64,000 bases of DNA from Streptococcus mitis (GCF_002005545.1 NZ_LBMT01000001.1:1386301-1450300), one strand, 5' to 3'. Positions 1 to 10,818 are shown, numbered from the stretch's first letter. The notes: generated by a model not told the origin, from the sequence alone. A program made the numbers and translations.

Positions 1-1037
1 CTGATGGTTACCTAGGTATTACCATTATCTTTGGTGCCTTTGCCTTCTTCTGGTTTGTTGGTATCCATGGTCCATCTATCGTTGAACCAGCTATCGCAGC
101 TATTACCTATGCCAATGCCGAAGTCAACTTGAACCTTCTCCAACAAGGTATGCACGCTGACAAGATTCTTACTTCTGGTACACAAATGTTTATCGTTACC
201 ATGGGTGGTACTGGTGCGACACTGGTTGTTCCATTCATGTTCATGTGGTTAACAAAATCAAAACGTAACCGTGCAATCGGACGTGCTTCAGTAGTTCCAA
301 CTTTCTTTGGTGTAAATGAACCAATCTTGTTTGGTGCACCGCTTGTATTGAACCCAATCTTCTTTATCCCATTCATCTTTGCACCAATTGCAAACGTTTG
401 GATCTTTAAGTTCTTTATCGAAACACTTGGCATGAACTCATTTACCGCCAACCTTCCATGGGTTACTCCTGGACCTTTGGGGATTGTCCTTGGTACAAAC
501 TTCCAGTTCTTATCATTCGCTCTTGCTGCTCTTCTAATCGTGGTTGACGTAGTCATTTACTATCCATTCCTTAAGGTCTATGATGAACAAATTCTTGAAG
601 AAGAACGTTCAGGTAAATCTAATGATGAATTGAAAGAAAAAGTTGCTGCAAACTTCAACACTGCAAAAGCAGATGCTATTCTTGAAAAAGCGGGTGTCGA
701 TGCAGCTCAAAATACAATCACTGAAGAAACAAATGTCCTCGTTCTCTGTGCTGGTGGAGGTACAAGTGGTCTCCTTGCAAATGCTTTGAATAAGGCAGCT
801 GCAGAGTACAATGTTCCTGTGAAAGCAGCAGCAGGTGGTTATGGTGCTCACCGTGAAATGTTGCCAGAGTTTGATCTAGTTATCCTTGCACCTCAAGTTG
901 CTTCAAACTTTGAAGACATGAAAGCAGAAACTGATAAACTTGGTATTAAACTTGCGAAAACAGAAGGCGCTCAATACATCAAATTAACTCGTGATGGAAA
1001 AGGTGCTCTTGCATTCGTACAAGCTCAATTCGATTAA
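1..1037 (+). CDS. lacE: Lactose-specific PTS EIICB component (5' truncated by window)
   Basis: The reading frame is open from base 3 and is cut by the window start. It encodes the end of the membrane IIC domain (hydrophobic, with the family motif around [15 protein letters not shown]) followed by a soluble IIB domain with the phosphorylatable cysteine in [10 protein letters not shown]. Family knowledge: lactose enters and is phosphorylated by LacF/LacE, and LacG then hydrolyses lactose-6-phosphate. lacG follows, which supports the lactose assignment over another PTS-Lac family sugar. The internal TTG at 129 is not the start. The stop codon lies inside the first of three 124-bp repeats. Confidence 0.93.
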   Translation, partial: DGYLGITIIFGAFAFFWFVGIHGPSIVEPAIAAITYANAEVNLNLLQQGMHADKILTSGTQMFIVTMGGTGATLVVPFMFMWLTKSKRNRAIGRASVVPTFFGVNEPILFGAPLVLNPIFFIPFIFAPIANVWIFKFFIETLGMNSFTANLPWVTPGPLGIVLGTNFQFLSFALAALLIVVDVVIYYPFLKVYDEQILEEERSGKSNDELKEKVAANFNTAKADAILEKAGVDAAQNTITEETNVLVLCAGGGTSGLLANALNKAAAEYNVPVKAAAGGYGAHREMLPEFDLVILAPQVASNFEDMKAETDKLGIKLAKTEGAQYIKLTRDGKGALAFVQAQFD

Positions 1038-1398
1038 CGATAGGGACTGTGAAACAGTCTCCTCTCGTTACGGAAATCGCTATGGCGAATTTCCTAATCG
1101 CCTTGTTAATTCGTCGGTAAAAAGATATCGTTTTTACCTCCTCATGTCACAATTCGATTAATAATAGGGACTCTGAAATAGTCTCCTATCGTTACGGAAA
1201 TCGCTATGGCGAATTTCCTAATCGCCTTGTTAATTCGTCGGTAAAAAGATATCGTTTTTACCTCCTCATGTCACAATTCGATTAATAATAGGGACTGTGA
1301 AACAGTCTCCTCTCGTTACGGAAATCGCTATGGCGAATTTCATAATCGCTTTGTTAATTCGTCGGTAAAAAGATATTGTTTTTACCCCCTCATGTCAC
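1027..1398. repeat. Three tandem copies of a 124-bp hairpin-rich repeat
   Basis: Units are 1027-1150, 1151-1274 and 1275-1398, each exactly 124 bp and differing by only a few bases. Each unit starts with the sequence that forms the last codons and stop of lacE in copy 1. Each contains three dyads: GGGACTG/CAGTCTCC, GAAATCGC/GCGAATTTC and GGTAAAAA/TTTTTACC. Repeats occupy most of the 462-bp lacE-lacG gap. They could act as RNA hairpins modulating lacG relative to lacE or be a selfish intergenic repeat; I do not recognise the family. Confidence 0.9.
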
Positions 1399-1490
1399 AA
1401 TTTGGTGACTTGGTACAAGAAGTGAGATGGAGAAGGATGGCTCACTGACTCCTCTCCTCTCACTTTTACTTTATTTAAATCAAGAAATAG

Positions 1491-2906
<1,416 letters not shown>

Positions 2907-2947
2907 TAGAATTAGTAATTAGATATAGAATTATAGTGAGGCAAAAG

Positions 2948-3205
2948 ATGTTCAAAGATTTTATCCAATCTATTTATGAAAAAGTTTATATTATCAATTT
3001 TGATAAATGTTCTCAAATACCTTGTTTGACTAATGAGGAGCTGAAAAAACTTGGGAAATGGTATGTCTCTACCGGTAAAGAATGGATTTGCCATTCAGAC
3101 TATGAGCTGGAAGAATTTAAAAATATCTTTTTAAATTTTATCAATCCTGAAGAATGGGATAATATCTCCTTTGATTCAGATTTTATGCCGTTTCAACAAT
3201 CATAA
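2948..3205 (+). CDS. Small hypothetical protein downstream of lacG
   Basis: An 85-residue acidic, soluble protein, with no signal peptide or membrane segment; rich in Phe, Glu, Asp and Trp. I chose the ATG at 2948 because GAGG lies 7 bases upstream; a GTG at 2936 is less likely. It follows lacG by 41 bases with no terminator between, so it is probably cotranscribed with the lac genes, and ends just before a strong bidirectional terminator. No function is recognisable. Confidence 0.6.
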   Translation: MFKDFIQSIYEKVYIINFDKCSQIPCLTNEELKKLGKWYVSTGKEWICHSDYELEEFKNIFLNFINPEEWDNISFDSDFMPFQQS

Positions 3206-3242
3206 AGAATCTAGGAAACTCCTAGTAAAAATCTTCATCAAA

Positions 3243-3289
3243 AAATGCGTCATATCAAGATTCTTATTTTCTTGATATGACGCATTTTA
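3243..3289. terminator. Bidirectional terminator between lac operon and lacR
   Basis: A perfect 18-bp stem (3243-3260 with 3272-3289) around an 11-nt loop, with A-rich and T-rich flanks on both sides. It serves both the plus-strand lac transcript and the convergent lacR transcript. Confidence 0.9.
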
Positions 3290-3309
3290 TTTTTTATCAA
3301 TCCTCAGTT

Positions 3310-4077
3310 TTATGGTTTAGAAAGAATAATTTTTGTTTGTTTTGAAAGCTGGTCGTACGTTTCTTTGCTCAGTTTAGAATCTGAAACGATGGTATCAATA
3401 TCAGAGATATTGTAGAAGGTGTAAAAATCAAACTTATTGAACTTACTATTGTCAGCTAGTAAGTATTTTTTATTGGAATTATTGAGGGCGATGCGTTGAG
3501 ATTCGCCTTCCTCTTCACTAAAGGTCGCAATCGCATTGTCCTTAATACCATTACAGCTAACGAAAGCTTTAGAAAATTGGAGATTGGCTAAGTTTTGCAA
3601 GGTTAGTGTTCCCACAAAGGCTCCAGTGATGGAGCGGTAATTCCCACCAATTAAAATCAAATCTGTTAGTTTTCGTTCGTTTAGGATGAGAAAAACTGGT
3701 AAACTGTTTGTCACAACACGAATATTATCGATTGGAAGTTCACGGGCAAAAGATTCCAAGGTTGTCCCTGGTCCGATAAAAATGGTTTCCCCTTCATCGA
3801 TTAAATGGCCTGCAAAACGGCTGATTTCTTGTTTTTCTGCAATCTGTAAGCTTTGTTTTTCAATATTGGAACGTTCATTGTTTAAAATGGAGCCTGTACG
3901 AATTTTTTCAGCTCCTCCATGCACACGAACAAGTAAATCCTTGTCAGCCAACTCTTGTAAGTAGCGTCTAGCAGTCATATCTGATACATCTAAGCGAGCC
4001 ATGATTTCTTTTACAGTAATAGTTCCCTTTGTATTTACCGTTTCTAGAATATTATCTAGTTTTTCCTGCTTTAGCAT
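3310..4077 (-). CDS. lacR: Lactose PTS repressor, DeoR family
   Basis: A 255-residue DeoR-type regulator: N-terminal winged helix-turn-helix (TVKEIMARLDVSDMTARRYL, about residues 18-40), then a sugar-phosphate-sensing domain with IGPGTTLESFARELP and VTNSLPVFLIL. Family knowledge: LacR represses lac genes and is released by tagatose-6-phosphate. The ATG at 4077 is preferred over a GTG nine bases upstream because AGAGGTG precedes it at normal spacing. It is convergent with lacG. The lac promoter itself is outside the window. Confidence 0.9.
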   Translation of the reverse strand: MLKQEKLDNILETVNTKGTITVKEIMARLDVSDMTARRYLQELADKDLLVRVHGGAEKIRTGSILNNERSNIEKQSLQIAEKQEISRFAGHLIDEGETIFIGPGTTLESFARELPIDNIRVVTNSLPVFLILNERKLTDLILIGGNYRSITGAFVGTLTLQNLANLQFSKAFVSCNGIKDNAIATFSEEEGESQRIALNNSNKKYLLADNSKFNKFDFYTFYNISDIDTIVSDSKLSKETYDQLSKQTKIILSKP

Positions 4078-4161
4078 CGTTATCACCTCTATTTCTATTA
4101 CTATTTTATCATAAAGTATTCAATCAATCAATTTAAAAAACAAAAGAAAACAAAAACAAAA

Positions 4162-4193
4162 ATATCATGGTTGTTTTAAACAAACCATGATAT
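4162..4193 (-). terminator. Terminator of nrdF
   Basis: An 11-bp perfect stem (4162-4172 with 4183-4193). On the minus strand it is followed by a T-rich run, so it terminates the nrdF transcript just upstream of lacR. Confidence 0.85.
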
Positions 4194-4218
4194 TGATATC
4201 ACTTCTGAAATTGTTGAC

Positions 4219-5181
4219 TTAGTCTAAACCGTAGTTGTAGTCATCGTCTTGCATAGCTTCAACTTCACCAAGAAGGTAACCGTTTCCGACTTGAGAGAAG
4301 AAGTCGTGGTTGGAAGTTCCTGTTGAAATACCGTTCATGACGATTGGGTTGACATCATCTGCTGAGTCTGGGAAGAGTGGATCTTGTCCCAGGTTCATGA
4401 GTGCCTTGTTGGCATTGTAGCGAAGGAAGGTTTTAACTTCTTCCGTCCAACCAACACCGTCATAGAGGCTTTCTGTGTAGCCTTCCTCATTCTCGTAAAG
4501 TGTATAGAGCAGGTCGTACATCCATTCTTTGAGTTTTTCTTGCTCTTCTTCAGGTAATTCATTAAAACCAAGTTGGAATTTGTAACCAATGTAGGTTCCG
4601 TGAACAGACTCATCACGAATGATCAATTTGATAATTTCCGCAACGTTGGCTAGTTTGTTGTTACCAAGATAGTAGAGGGGAGTGAAGAAACCAGAGTAGA
4701 AAAGGAAGGTTTCGAGGAAGACACTGGCAACTTTCTTTTCAAGTGGGCTACCGTTTAGGTAAATTTCGTTGACGATTTCCGCCTTCTTTTGTAGGTAAGG
4801 ATTGGTATTGGTCCATTCGAAAATTTCTTCAATCTCAGCCTTGGTGTTCAGGGTAGAGAAGATAGAAGAGTAAGATTTTGCGTGGACAGATTCCATAAAT
4901 TGGATGTTATTGAAAACAGCTTCCTCGTGCGGTGTACGGATGTCTGCGCGAAGGGCTTGAACCCCAGTTTCAGATTGCATGGTATCCAAAAGTGTCAAAC
5001 CACCAAAGACTTTTCCTACCAAGTCTTTTTCTATATTTGATAGCTTTCTCCAGTCATCCAAGTCATTTGACAAAGGAATACGTGTATCAAGCCAGAATTG
5101 CTCCGTCAGTTTTTCCCAAGTTGATTTGTCGATGACATCTTCGATGGCATTCCAGTTAATGGCTTTGTAGTAAGTTTCCAT
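4219..5181 (-). CDS. nrdF: Ribonucleoside-diphosphate reductase class Ib, beta subunit
   Basis: A 320-residue ferritin-like R2F subunit that generates the tyrosyl radical with a dinuclear Mn or Fe centre. Ligands visible are Asp66 (LLDTMQSE), Glu97 and His100 with the radical Tyr104 in MESVHAKSY, and the second helix pair around IIRDESVHGTYIGYKF. It pairs with NrdE for aerobic dNTP synthesis. It is separated from nrdE by 194 bp containing a hairpin, so it may be partly uncoupled from nrdHE. Confidence 0.96.
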   Translation of the reverse strand: METYYKAINWNAIEDVIDKSTWEKLTEQFWLDTRIPLSNDLDDWRKLSNIEKDLVGKVFGGLTLLDTMQSETGVQALRADIRTPHEEAVFNNIQFMESVHAKSYSSIFSTLNTKAEIEEIFEWTNTNPYLQKKAEIVNEIYLNGSPLEKKVASVFLETFLFYSGFFTPLYYLGNNKLANVAEIIKLIIRDESVHGTYIGYKFQLGFNELPEEEQEKLKEWMYDLLYTLYENEEGYTESLYDGVGWTEEVKTFLRYNANKALMNLGQDPLFPDSADDVNPIVMNGISTGTSNHDFFSQVGNGYLLGEVEAMQDDDYNYGLD

Positions 5182-5261
5182 TTGAAATCTCTTTCTGTGT
5201 TTAGTATTGCGAACTCACAATTACTTCTATTTTATCATAATTCTAGAGGAGTATCGCACAA

Positions 5262-5281
5262 AAAGTCGGAAGCCCGACTTT
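5262..5281 (-). terminator. Hairpin between nrdE and nrdF
   Basis: A perfect 8-bp stem (AAAGTCGG/CCGACTTT) with a 4-nt loop. On the minus strand it is followed by TTTTTG, so it resembles an intrinsic terminator or attenuator. A -10-like TATGATAAAAT lies between it and nrdF, suggesting that nrdF can have its own promoter. Confidence 0.65.
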
Positions 5282-5375
5282 CTTGTTTTTCCATAGTATA
5301 GCTGCTTATTCCTGTTTAGTTTAGCAGGGTGAATGAATCACTTATCTGAGAAAATGTAGTTTCCTCAAGCAAAGA

Positions 5376-7535
5376 TTAAATCACACAGCTTTCACATTGG
5401 TTAGCACCGACTTCTCCACCATCATCTGTAAAGGTACGGACGTAGTAGATAGACTTGATACCCTTGTTAAAGGCATAGTTACGAAGGATAGACAAGTCAC
5501 GTGTCGTTTGTTTGTTTTCTTTCTTCCATTCGTAAAGACCTTTTGGAATGTCACTACGCATGAAGAGGGTGAGTGAAAGTCCTTGATCCACGTGCTCTGT
5601 CGCAGCAGCATAGACATCAATCACTTTACGCATATCCATGTCGTAAGCAGAAGTGTAGTAAGGAATGGTTTCTGTTGACAAGCCAGCAGCAGGGTAGTAG
5701 ATTTTCCCGATTTTCTTTTCTTGACGTTCTTCGATACGTTGTGTAATCGGGTGGATAGAAGCAGAAACGTCATTGATGTAACTGATCGAACCATTTGGTG
5801 CTACAGCAAGGCGGTTTTGGTGGTAAAGTCCATCTGCTTGAACCTTGTCGCGAAGTTCAGCCCAGTCAGCAGCACTTGGGATAAAGACATCTTTGAAGAG
5901 TTCTTTAACACGGTCTGATTTTGGAACAAATTCGCCAGTTACATACTTGTTGAAGTAGCTTCCGTTAGCATAGTCTGATTTTTCAAAGTTGTGGAAGGTG
6001 ATACCACGTTCACGCGCGATATTGTTTGACTCAACCAAAGTCCAGTAGTTCATAAGCATAAAGTAGATGCTTGTAAACTCAACAGACTCAGGTGATCCAT
6101 ATTCAATCAATTGTTGGGCAAGGTAGCTGTGAAGTCCCATGGCACCAAGACCAAAGGTATGAGCTTGGCTATTTCCATGGTCAATAGTAGGTACAGCTAC
6201 GATGTGTGAACTATCTGTAACGAAAGTAAGGGCACGAACCATGGCACGGATAGAACGACCAAAGTCAGGTGAAGTCATCATGTTGACCACGTTGGTTGAA
6301 CCAAGGTTACATGAAACGTCTGTTCCCATTTGAAGAAATTCTTGAGCATCGTTGATCAAGCTTGGTTCTTGAACTTGAAGAATCTCAGAACACAAGTTAC
6401 TCATGATAATCTTACCATCAACAGGATTTGCACGGTTAGCCGTGTCGATGTTGACTACATAAGGGTAGCCAGACTCTTGTTGCAATTTAGAGATTTCAGT
6501 TTCCAAATCACGCGCCTTGATTTTTGTCTTGCGGATGTTTGGATTTGCGACCAATTCATCGTATTTTTCAGTGATGTCGATATAGTTGAATGGCACACCG
6601 TATTCAAGCTCTACTGAGTAAGGGCTGAAGAGGTACATTTCTTCATTTTTACGAGCTAATTCGTAGAATTTATCTGGTACTACAACACCAAGTGAAAGGG
6701 TCTTAACACGAACTTTTTCATCGGCGTTTTCTTTCTTAGTTGAAAGGAAGGCGATAATATCTGGGTGAAAGACATTGAGGTAGACAACACCCGCACCTTG
6801 ACGTTGCCCCAATTGGTTTGAATAAGAGAAGCTGTCTTCGAAGAGTTTCATAACAGGTACGACTCCAGAAGCGGCTCCTTCGTAGCCTTTGATAGGTGCA
6901 CCAGCTTCACGAAGGTTGCTGAGGGAAATTCCCACGCCACCACCGATACGTGAAAGTTGGAGAGCAGAGTTGATAGAACGTCCGATAGAGTTCATGTCAT
7001 CAGTTACTTGGATCAAGAAACAAGATACTAACTCCCCACGGCGAGCACGTCCAGCATTCAAGAAGGAAGGAGTAGCAGGTTGGTAGCGTTGGTGGATGAT
7101 TTCATTGGCAATATCAATTGCGATTGCTTCATCACCGTCAGCAAAATAAAGGGCGTTGAAGAAGACACGGTCTTCCATACTTTCAAGATAATATTCACCG
7201 TCGTTGGTTTTCAAAGCATATTGATTGTAAAATTTATAAGCAGCCATGAAAGACTTGAATTGGAAGTTTTGGTCTTTGATAAATTGCGACAATTCTTCCA
7301 AAAATTCTGGACGGTATTTCTTGATAAAGGCTGTTTCGATGTAGTTGTGTTCAATGAGGTAGTTGATTTTATCTTTGATTGAATCAAAAACCATAGTGTT
7401 TGGAACTACATTTTCTTTAAAGAAGGCATCCAAGGCTTCTTTATCTTTATGAAGCATGATTTGTCCATTAACAGGACGGTTGATTTCGTTATTGAGACGG
7501 AAGTAAGTCACGTCCTCAAGATGTTTTAATCCCAT
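5376..7535 (-). CDS. nrdE: Ribonucleoside-diphosphate reductase class Ib, alpha subunit
   Basis: A 719-residue catalytic R1E subunit, full length for NrdE. Active-site cysteines lie in GELVSCFLIQ and NLCSEI, and the C-terminal redox pair in ANQCESCVI is the pair re-reduced by NrdH. It lacks an ATP-cone activity domain, as usual for class Ib. Transcribed after nrdH (80-bp gap) and before nrdF. No nrdI flavodoxin gene is present in the window. Confidence 0.96.
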   Translation of the reverse strand: MGLKHLEDVTYFRLNNEINRPVNGQIMLHKDKEALDAFFKENVVPNTMVFDSIKDKINYLIEHNYIETAFIKKYRPEFLEELSQFIKDQNFQFKSFMAAYKFYNQYALKTNDGEYYLESMEDRVFFNALYFADGDEAIAIDIANEIIHQRYQPATPSFLNAGRARRGELVSCFLIQVTDDMNSIGRSINSALQLSRIGGGVGISLSNLREAGAPIKGYEGAASGVVPVMKLFEDSFSYSNQLGQRQGAGVVYLNVFHPDIIAFLSTKKENADEKVRVKTLSLGVVVPDKFYELARKNEEMYLFSPYSVELEYGVPFNYIDITEKYDELVANPNIRKTKIKARDLETEISKLQQESGYPYVVNIDTANRANPVDGKIIMSNLCSEILQVQEPSLINDAQEFLQMGTDVSCNLGSTNVVNMMTSPDFGRSIRAMVRALTFVTDSSHIVAVPTIDHGNSQAHTFGLGAMGLHSYLAQQLIEYGSPESVEFTSIYFMLMNYWTLVESNNIARERGITFHNFEKSDYANGSYFNKYVTGEFVPKSDRVKELFKDVFIPSAADWAELRDKVQADGLYHQNRLAVAPNGSISYINDVSASIHPITQRIEERQEKKIGKIYYPAAGLSTETIPYYTSAYDMDMRKVIDVYAAATEHVDQGLSLTLFMRSDIPKGLYEWKKENKQTTRDLSILRNYAFNKGIKSIYYVRTFTDDGGEVGANQCESCVI

Positions 7536-7615
7536 AAAATTTCCCTTATCTAATTACAAAAGAAAGGCTTCTAAGTTAGCCCTAGAAGCAGTATCTTCTG
7601 GATGATGTACTAAGA

Positions 7616-7834
7616 TTATGCTAATTGTTTCAGTTTTCCTGGTTGGAAACCTGAAAAGACTTCAGTTGGTGTTTGGATAACAGGAGCTGCGCTGAAACCG
7701 AGCTCTTTAACTTGATCGATGTACTCAGGTTGCTCATCAAGATTGATTTCACGATAAGCGACATTATTACTGTCCAAGAAACGTTTGGTCATCTTACATT
7801 GGACACAGTTGTTTTTAGAATAAACGGTTACCAT
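7616..7834 (-). CDS. nrdH: NrdH redoxin
   Basis: A 72-residue glutaredoxin-like protein with the CVQC active site at residues 10-13 and the cis-Pro segment SAAPVIQTPTE. It donates electrons to the C-terminal cysteines of NrdE. First gene of the nrdHEF cluster, with a well-formed promoter upstream and candidate NrdR operators. Confidence 0.95.
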   Translation of the reverse strand: MVTVYSKNNCVQCKMTKRFLDSNNVAYREINLDEQPEYIDQVKELGFSAAPVIQTPTEVFSGFQPGKLKQLA

Positions 7835-7869
7835 TGTGTAACTCCTCTTTCAAAATAGATTACTTTCTT

Positions 7870-7897
7870 AGTATATCAGAAAATAAATTTTTGTCAA
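7870..7897 (-). promoter_or_regulatory. nrdH promoter
   Basis: Minus strand: -35 TTGACA (7892-7897), 16-nt spacer, -10 TATACT (7870-7875), 36 bases before the nrdH start codon. Confidence 0.8.
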
Positions 7898-7904
7898 TGA
7901 TTTA

Positions 7905-8024
7905 AAACTAAATATAGTGGTCTATTTTTCTACTAAAGGTCACAAAACACAATATGTAGTGTTTGTTTTATGGAATAGTGATAATTATCCTATAAGTAGT
8001 TTTTTGGAAAACTATATCCTGTGT
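7905..8024. promoter_or_regulatory. Candidate NrdR boxes upstream of nrdHEF
   Basis: Three 16-bp segments resemble the NrdR box consensus acaCwAtATaTwgtgt: 7905-7920, 7947-7962 (ACACAATATGTAGTGT, best) and 8009-8024. Starts are 42 and 62 bp apart, close to 4 and 6 helical turns. The first lies just upstream of the nrdH -35. Family knowledge: NrdR is an ATP/dATP-sensing repressor of ribonucleotide reductase genes. Confidence 0.65.
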
Positions 8025-8093
8025 TTTGTCATCTAGGATAGAAGATTTTCAGCAAGTTATCTGAAAGGAAATTGAATAAATCCCATAAAATGC

Positions 8094-8122
8094 TTGAAAA
8101 AAATCCTAGAAGATGATATAAT
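8094..8122 (+). promoter_or_regulatory. ptsH promoter
   Basis: -35 TTGAAA (8094-8099), 17-nt spacer, -10 TATAAT (8117-8122), 62 bases before ptsH. It is divergent from the nrdH promoter. Confidence 0.85.
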
Positions 8123-8184
8123 ACCAAATTGTAAGGGTTATCACATATAACTCAAAAAAGAAAGAACAAAAGGAGAGTCAAACT

Positions 8185-8448
8185 ATGGCTTCTAAAGATT
8201 TCCACGTAGTGGCAGAAACAGGTATTCACGCACGTCCAGCAACATTGTTGGTACAAACTGCTAGCAAATTTGCTTCAGATATCACTCTTGAGTACAAAGG
8301 TAAATCAGTTAACCTTAAATCAATCATGGGTGTTATGAGTCTTGGTGTTGGCCAAGGTGCTGACGTAACTATCTCAGCTGAAGGTGCAGATGCAGATGAC
8401 GCTATCGCTGCAATCTCAGAAACAATGGAAAAAGAAGGATTGGCATAA
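8185..8448 (+). CDS. ptsH: Phosphocarrier protein HPr
   Basis: 87 residues. His15 in [13 protein letters not shown] is the phosphotransfer site and Ser46 in [12 protein letters not shown] is the HPr kinase target that makes HPr a CcpA corepressor. It has a strong Shine-Dalgarno (AAAGGAG) and is followed 5 bases later by ptsI. It links the lac and dha systems in this window to central PTS phosphorylation and catabolite control. Confidence 0.98.
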   Translation: MASKDFHVVAETGIHARPATLLVQTASKFASDITLEYKGKSVNLKSIMGVMSLGVGQGADVTISAEGADADDAIAAISETMEKEGLA

Positions 8449-8453
8449 GGAAA

Positions 8454-10187
8454 ATGACAGAAATGCTTAAAGGAATCGCGGCATCTGACGGTGTTGCAGT
8501 TGCAAAAGCATATCTACTCGTTCAACCGGATTTGTCATTCGAGACTGTTTCAGTCGAAGATACAAACGCAGAAGAGGCTCGTTTGGATGTAGCTCTTGAA
8601 GCTTCTCAAAACGAGCTTTCTCTTATCCGCGAGAAAGCTGTAGGTACGCTAGGTGAAGAAGCGGCTCAAGTTTTTGATGCTCATTTGATGGTTCTTTCTG
8701 ACCCAGAATTGATTGGTCAGATTAAAGAAACAATTCGTGCTAAGAAAGTCAATGCAGAAGCAGGTCTTAAAGAAGTGACTGACATGTTCATCACTATCTT
8801 TGAAGGCATGGAAGATAACCCATACATGCAAGAACGTGCAGCGGATATCCGCGACGTTACAAAACGTGTATTGGCAAACCTTCTTGGTAAGAAATTGCCA
8901 AACCCAGCTTCTATCAATGAAGAAGTAATCGTGATTGCACATGACTTGACACCATCTGATACAGCTCAATTGGACAAAAACTTTGTAAAAGCTTTTGTAA
9001 CCAACATCGGTGGACGTACAAGCCACTCAGCTATCATGGCACGTACACTTGAAATTGCAGCTGTATTGGGAACAAATAACATCACTGAAGTAGTGAAAGA
9101 CGGTGATATCCTTGCCGTTAACGGAATTACTGGTGAAGTGATTATCAACCCAACAGATGAACAAGCGGCAGAATTTAAAGCAGCTGGTGAAGCTTATGCT
9201 AAACAAAAAGCTGAATGGGCACTTTTGAAAGATGCTCAAACAGTGACTGCTGACGGTAAACACTTCGAGTTGGCTGCTAACATCGGTACTCCAAAAGACG
9301 TTGAAGGTGTTAACAACAACGGTGCAGAAGCTGTTGGACTTTACCGTACAGAGTTCTTGTACATGGATTCTCAAGACTTCCCAACTGAAGATGAACAGTA
9401 TGAAGCATATAAGGCTGTTCTTGAGGGAATGAATGGTAAACCAGTAGTTGTTCGTACAATGGATATTGGTGGAGATAAGGAACTTCCTTACTTCGATATG
9501 CCACATGAAATGAACCCATTCCTTGGATTCCGTGCTCTTCGTATCTCTATTTCTGAAACTGGAGATGCAATGTTCCGTACACAAATTCGCGCTCTTCTTC
9601 GTGCTTCTGTTCATGGTCAATTGCGTATCATGTTCCCAATGGTTGCTCTTTTGAAAGAATTCCGTGCAGCTAAAGCAGTTTATGAAGAAGAAAAAGCAAA
9701 CCTTCTTGCTGAAGGTGTTGCAGTTGCGGATGATATCCAAGTTGGTATCATGATTGAAATCCCTGCAGCAGCTATGCTTGCAGACCAATTTGCAAAAGAA
9801 GTAGATTTCATGTCAATTGGTACAAACGACTTGATCCAATACTCAATGGCGGCAGACCGTATGAACGAACAAGTTTCATACCTTTACCAACCATATAACC
9901 CATCAATCCTTCGCTTGATTAACAACGTTATCAAGGCAGCTCACGCTGAAGGTAAATGGGCTGGTATGTGTGGTGAGATGGCTGGTGACCAAAAAGCTGT
10001 TCCACTTCTTGTCGGAATGGGCTTGGATGAGTTCTCTATGTCAGCAACATCTGTACTCCGTACACGTAGCTTGATGAAGAAATTGGATACTGCTAAGATG
10101 GAAGAGTACGCTAACCGTGCCCTTACAGAGTGTTCAACAATGGAAGAAGTTCTTGAACTTCAAAAAGAATACGTTAACTTCGATTAA
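8454..10187 (+). CDS. ptsI: PTS enzyme I (phosphoenolpyruvate-protein phosphotransferase)
   Basis: 577 residues: the N-terminal HPr-binding/phosphohistidine domain has the active histidine in [13 protein letters not shown], and the PEP-binding TIM barrel has [25 protein letters not shown] and the reactive cysteine in GMCGEMAGD. It transfers phosphate from PEP to HPr. The second gene of the ptsHI operon, it ends at a strong terminator. Confidence 0.98.
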   Translation: MTEMLKGIAASDGVAVAKAYLLVQPDLSFETVSVEDTNAEEARLDVALEASQNELSLIREKAVGTLGEEAAQVFDAHLMVLSDPELIGQIKETIRAKKVNAEAGLKEVTDMFITIFEGMEDNPYMQERAADIRDVTKRVLANLLGKKLPNPASINEEVIVIAHDLTPSDTAQLDKNFVKAFVTNIGGRTSHSAIMARTLEIAAVLGTNNITEVVKDGDILAVNGITGEVIINPTDEQAAEFKAAGEAYAKQKAEWALLKDAQTVTADGKHFELAANIGTPKDVEGVNNNGAEAVGLYRTEFLYMDSQDFPTEDEQYEAYKAVLEGMNGKPVVVRTMDIGGDKELPYFDMPHEMNPFLGFRALRISISETGDAMFRTQIRALLRASVHGQLRIMFPMVALLKEFRAAKAVYEEEKANLLAEGVAVADDIQVGIMIEIPAAAMLADQFAKEVDFMSIGTNDLIQYSMAADRMNEQVSYLYQPYNPSILRLINNVIKAAHAEGKWAGMCGEMAGDQKAVPLLVGMGLDEFSMSATSVLRTRSLMKKLDTAKMEEYANRALTECSTMEEVLELQKEYVNFD

Positions 10188-10194
10188 TGTCATT

Positions 10195-10223
10195 AACCTT
10201 GCAACCTAGTTGCAAGGTTTTTT
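10195..10223 (+). terminator. ptsHI terminator
   Basis: A perfect 11-bp stem AACCTTGCAAC/GTTGCAAGGTT with a 3-nt loop, followed by T's. Confidence 0.92.
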
Positions 10224-10255
10224 GGCTCTTTGTCAACTGTAGTGGATTGAAGAAA
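10224..10255. mobile_element. Solo ISL3 (IS1167-like) terminal repeat
   Basis: These 32 bp match the left end of the intact ISL3 element at 51956 with a single mismatch, but no transposase follows. It begins immediately after the ptsI terminator. The 755-bp gap 10188-10942 otherwise holds AT-rich sequence with no gene until the adhesin promoter. It marks an old insertion or IS-mediated deletion at the left edge of the adhesin island. Confidence 0.75.
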
Positions 10256-10768
10256 TTATGCGTTTTGTTGTGGGGATATTTGCTTCATTTTCTCCTGAAA
10301 TTAAGTTTTTACCTAACTTGTTTTTACAGTTTTTTGTTAATTATCATTGAGATGATTTTCTAGAAATAATTACTTTTAGAAAACAAATATATAGCGAACG
10401 CTTTGTTGTGAAACAGCCTAATTATTCGCTGTTTTCATATATCTGGAGATGCTAGTCTAGTTTGTTTTTTGATTTTTAATCGGTTTAATTTTATGAAAGT
10501 GGATGTTTTTGTAAGTTGTAGATAATCTTTGATGCCGTATAGCTATGCTTTAAAAAGCAACGTGCTTCTAGTTAATGATAATCAAATAGAAAATTTGTAA
10601 CTAGTTACAGATATCTAAAAGTACTTATTTGCGGACTGTTGCAAGTCGATCATGAATGGGGTGAAAGAGATGTACATATGTCGCTAATTTTTATAAAAAT
10701 AGATGAAACAAATCAACTGTTGTGAATATATAAAATATAAAGATTTTTAATGTTTTAATAGTAAAATC

Positions 10769-10788
10769 GGGGGGGGGTATGGTATACT
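10769..10788 (+). promoter_or_regulatory. Adhesin promoter with a poly-G tract
   Basis: Nine consecutive G's (10769-10777) directly precede an extended -10 element (TG-G-TATACT; -10 hexamer 10783-10788). No good -35 is seen at normal spacing. The tract would lie within the -35/-10 spacer, where length change by slipped-strand replication alters promoter strength. The transcript would have a leader of about 150 nt. Confidence 0.6.
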
Positions 10789-10818
10789 TATAGTAGACTG
10801 CATAAAGTGTGTAGTCGT

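Noticed and set aside
1027..1398. CRISPR or BOX element
   Set aside because: Units are contiguous without spacers, and I see no match to the BOX A/B/C pattern; reported only as an unclassified tandem repeat.
3686..3964. Plus-strand ORF opposite lacR
   Set aside because: Shadow of lacR; low-complexity Lys/Ser-rich translation and no RBS.
9027..9788. 253-codon minus-strand ORF opposite ptsI
   Set aside because: Shadow of a highly expressed gene; no RBS, no recognisable protein features.
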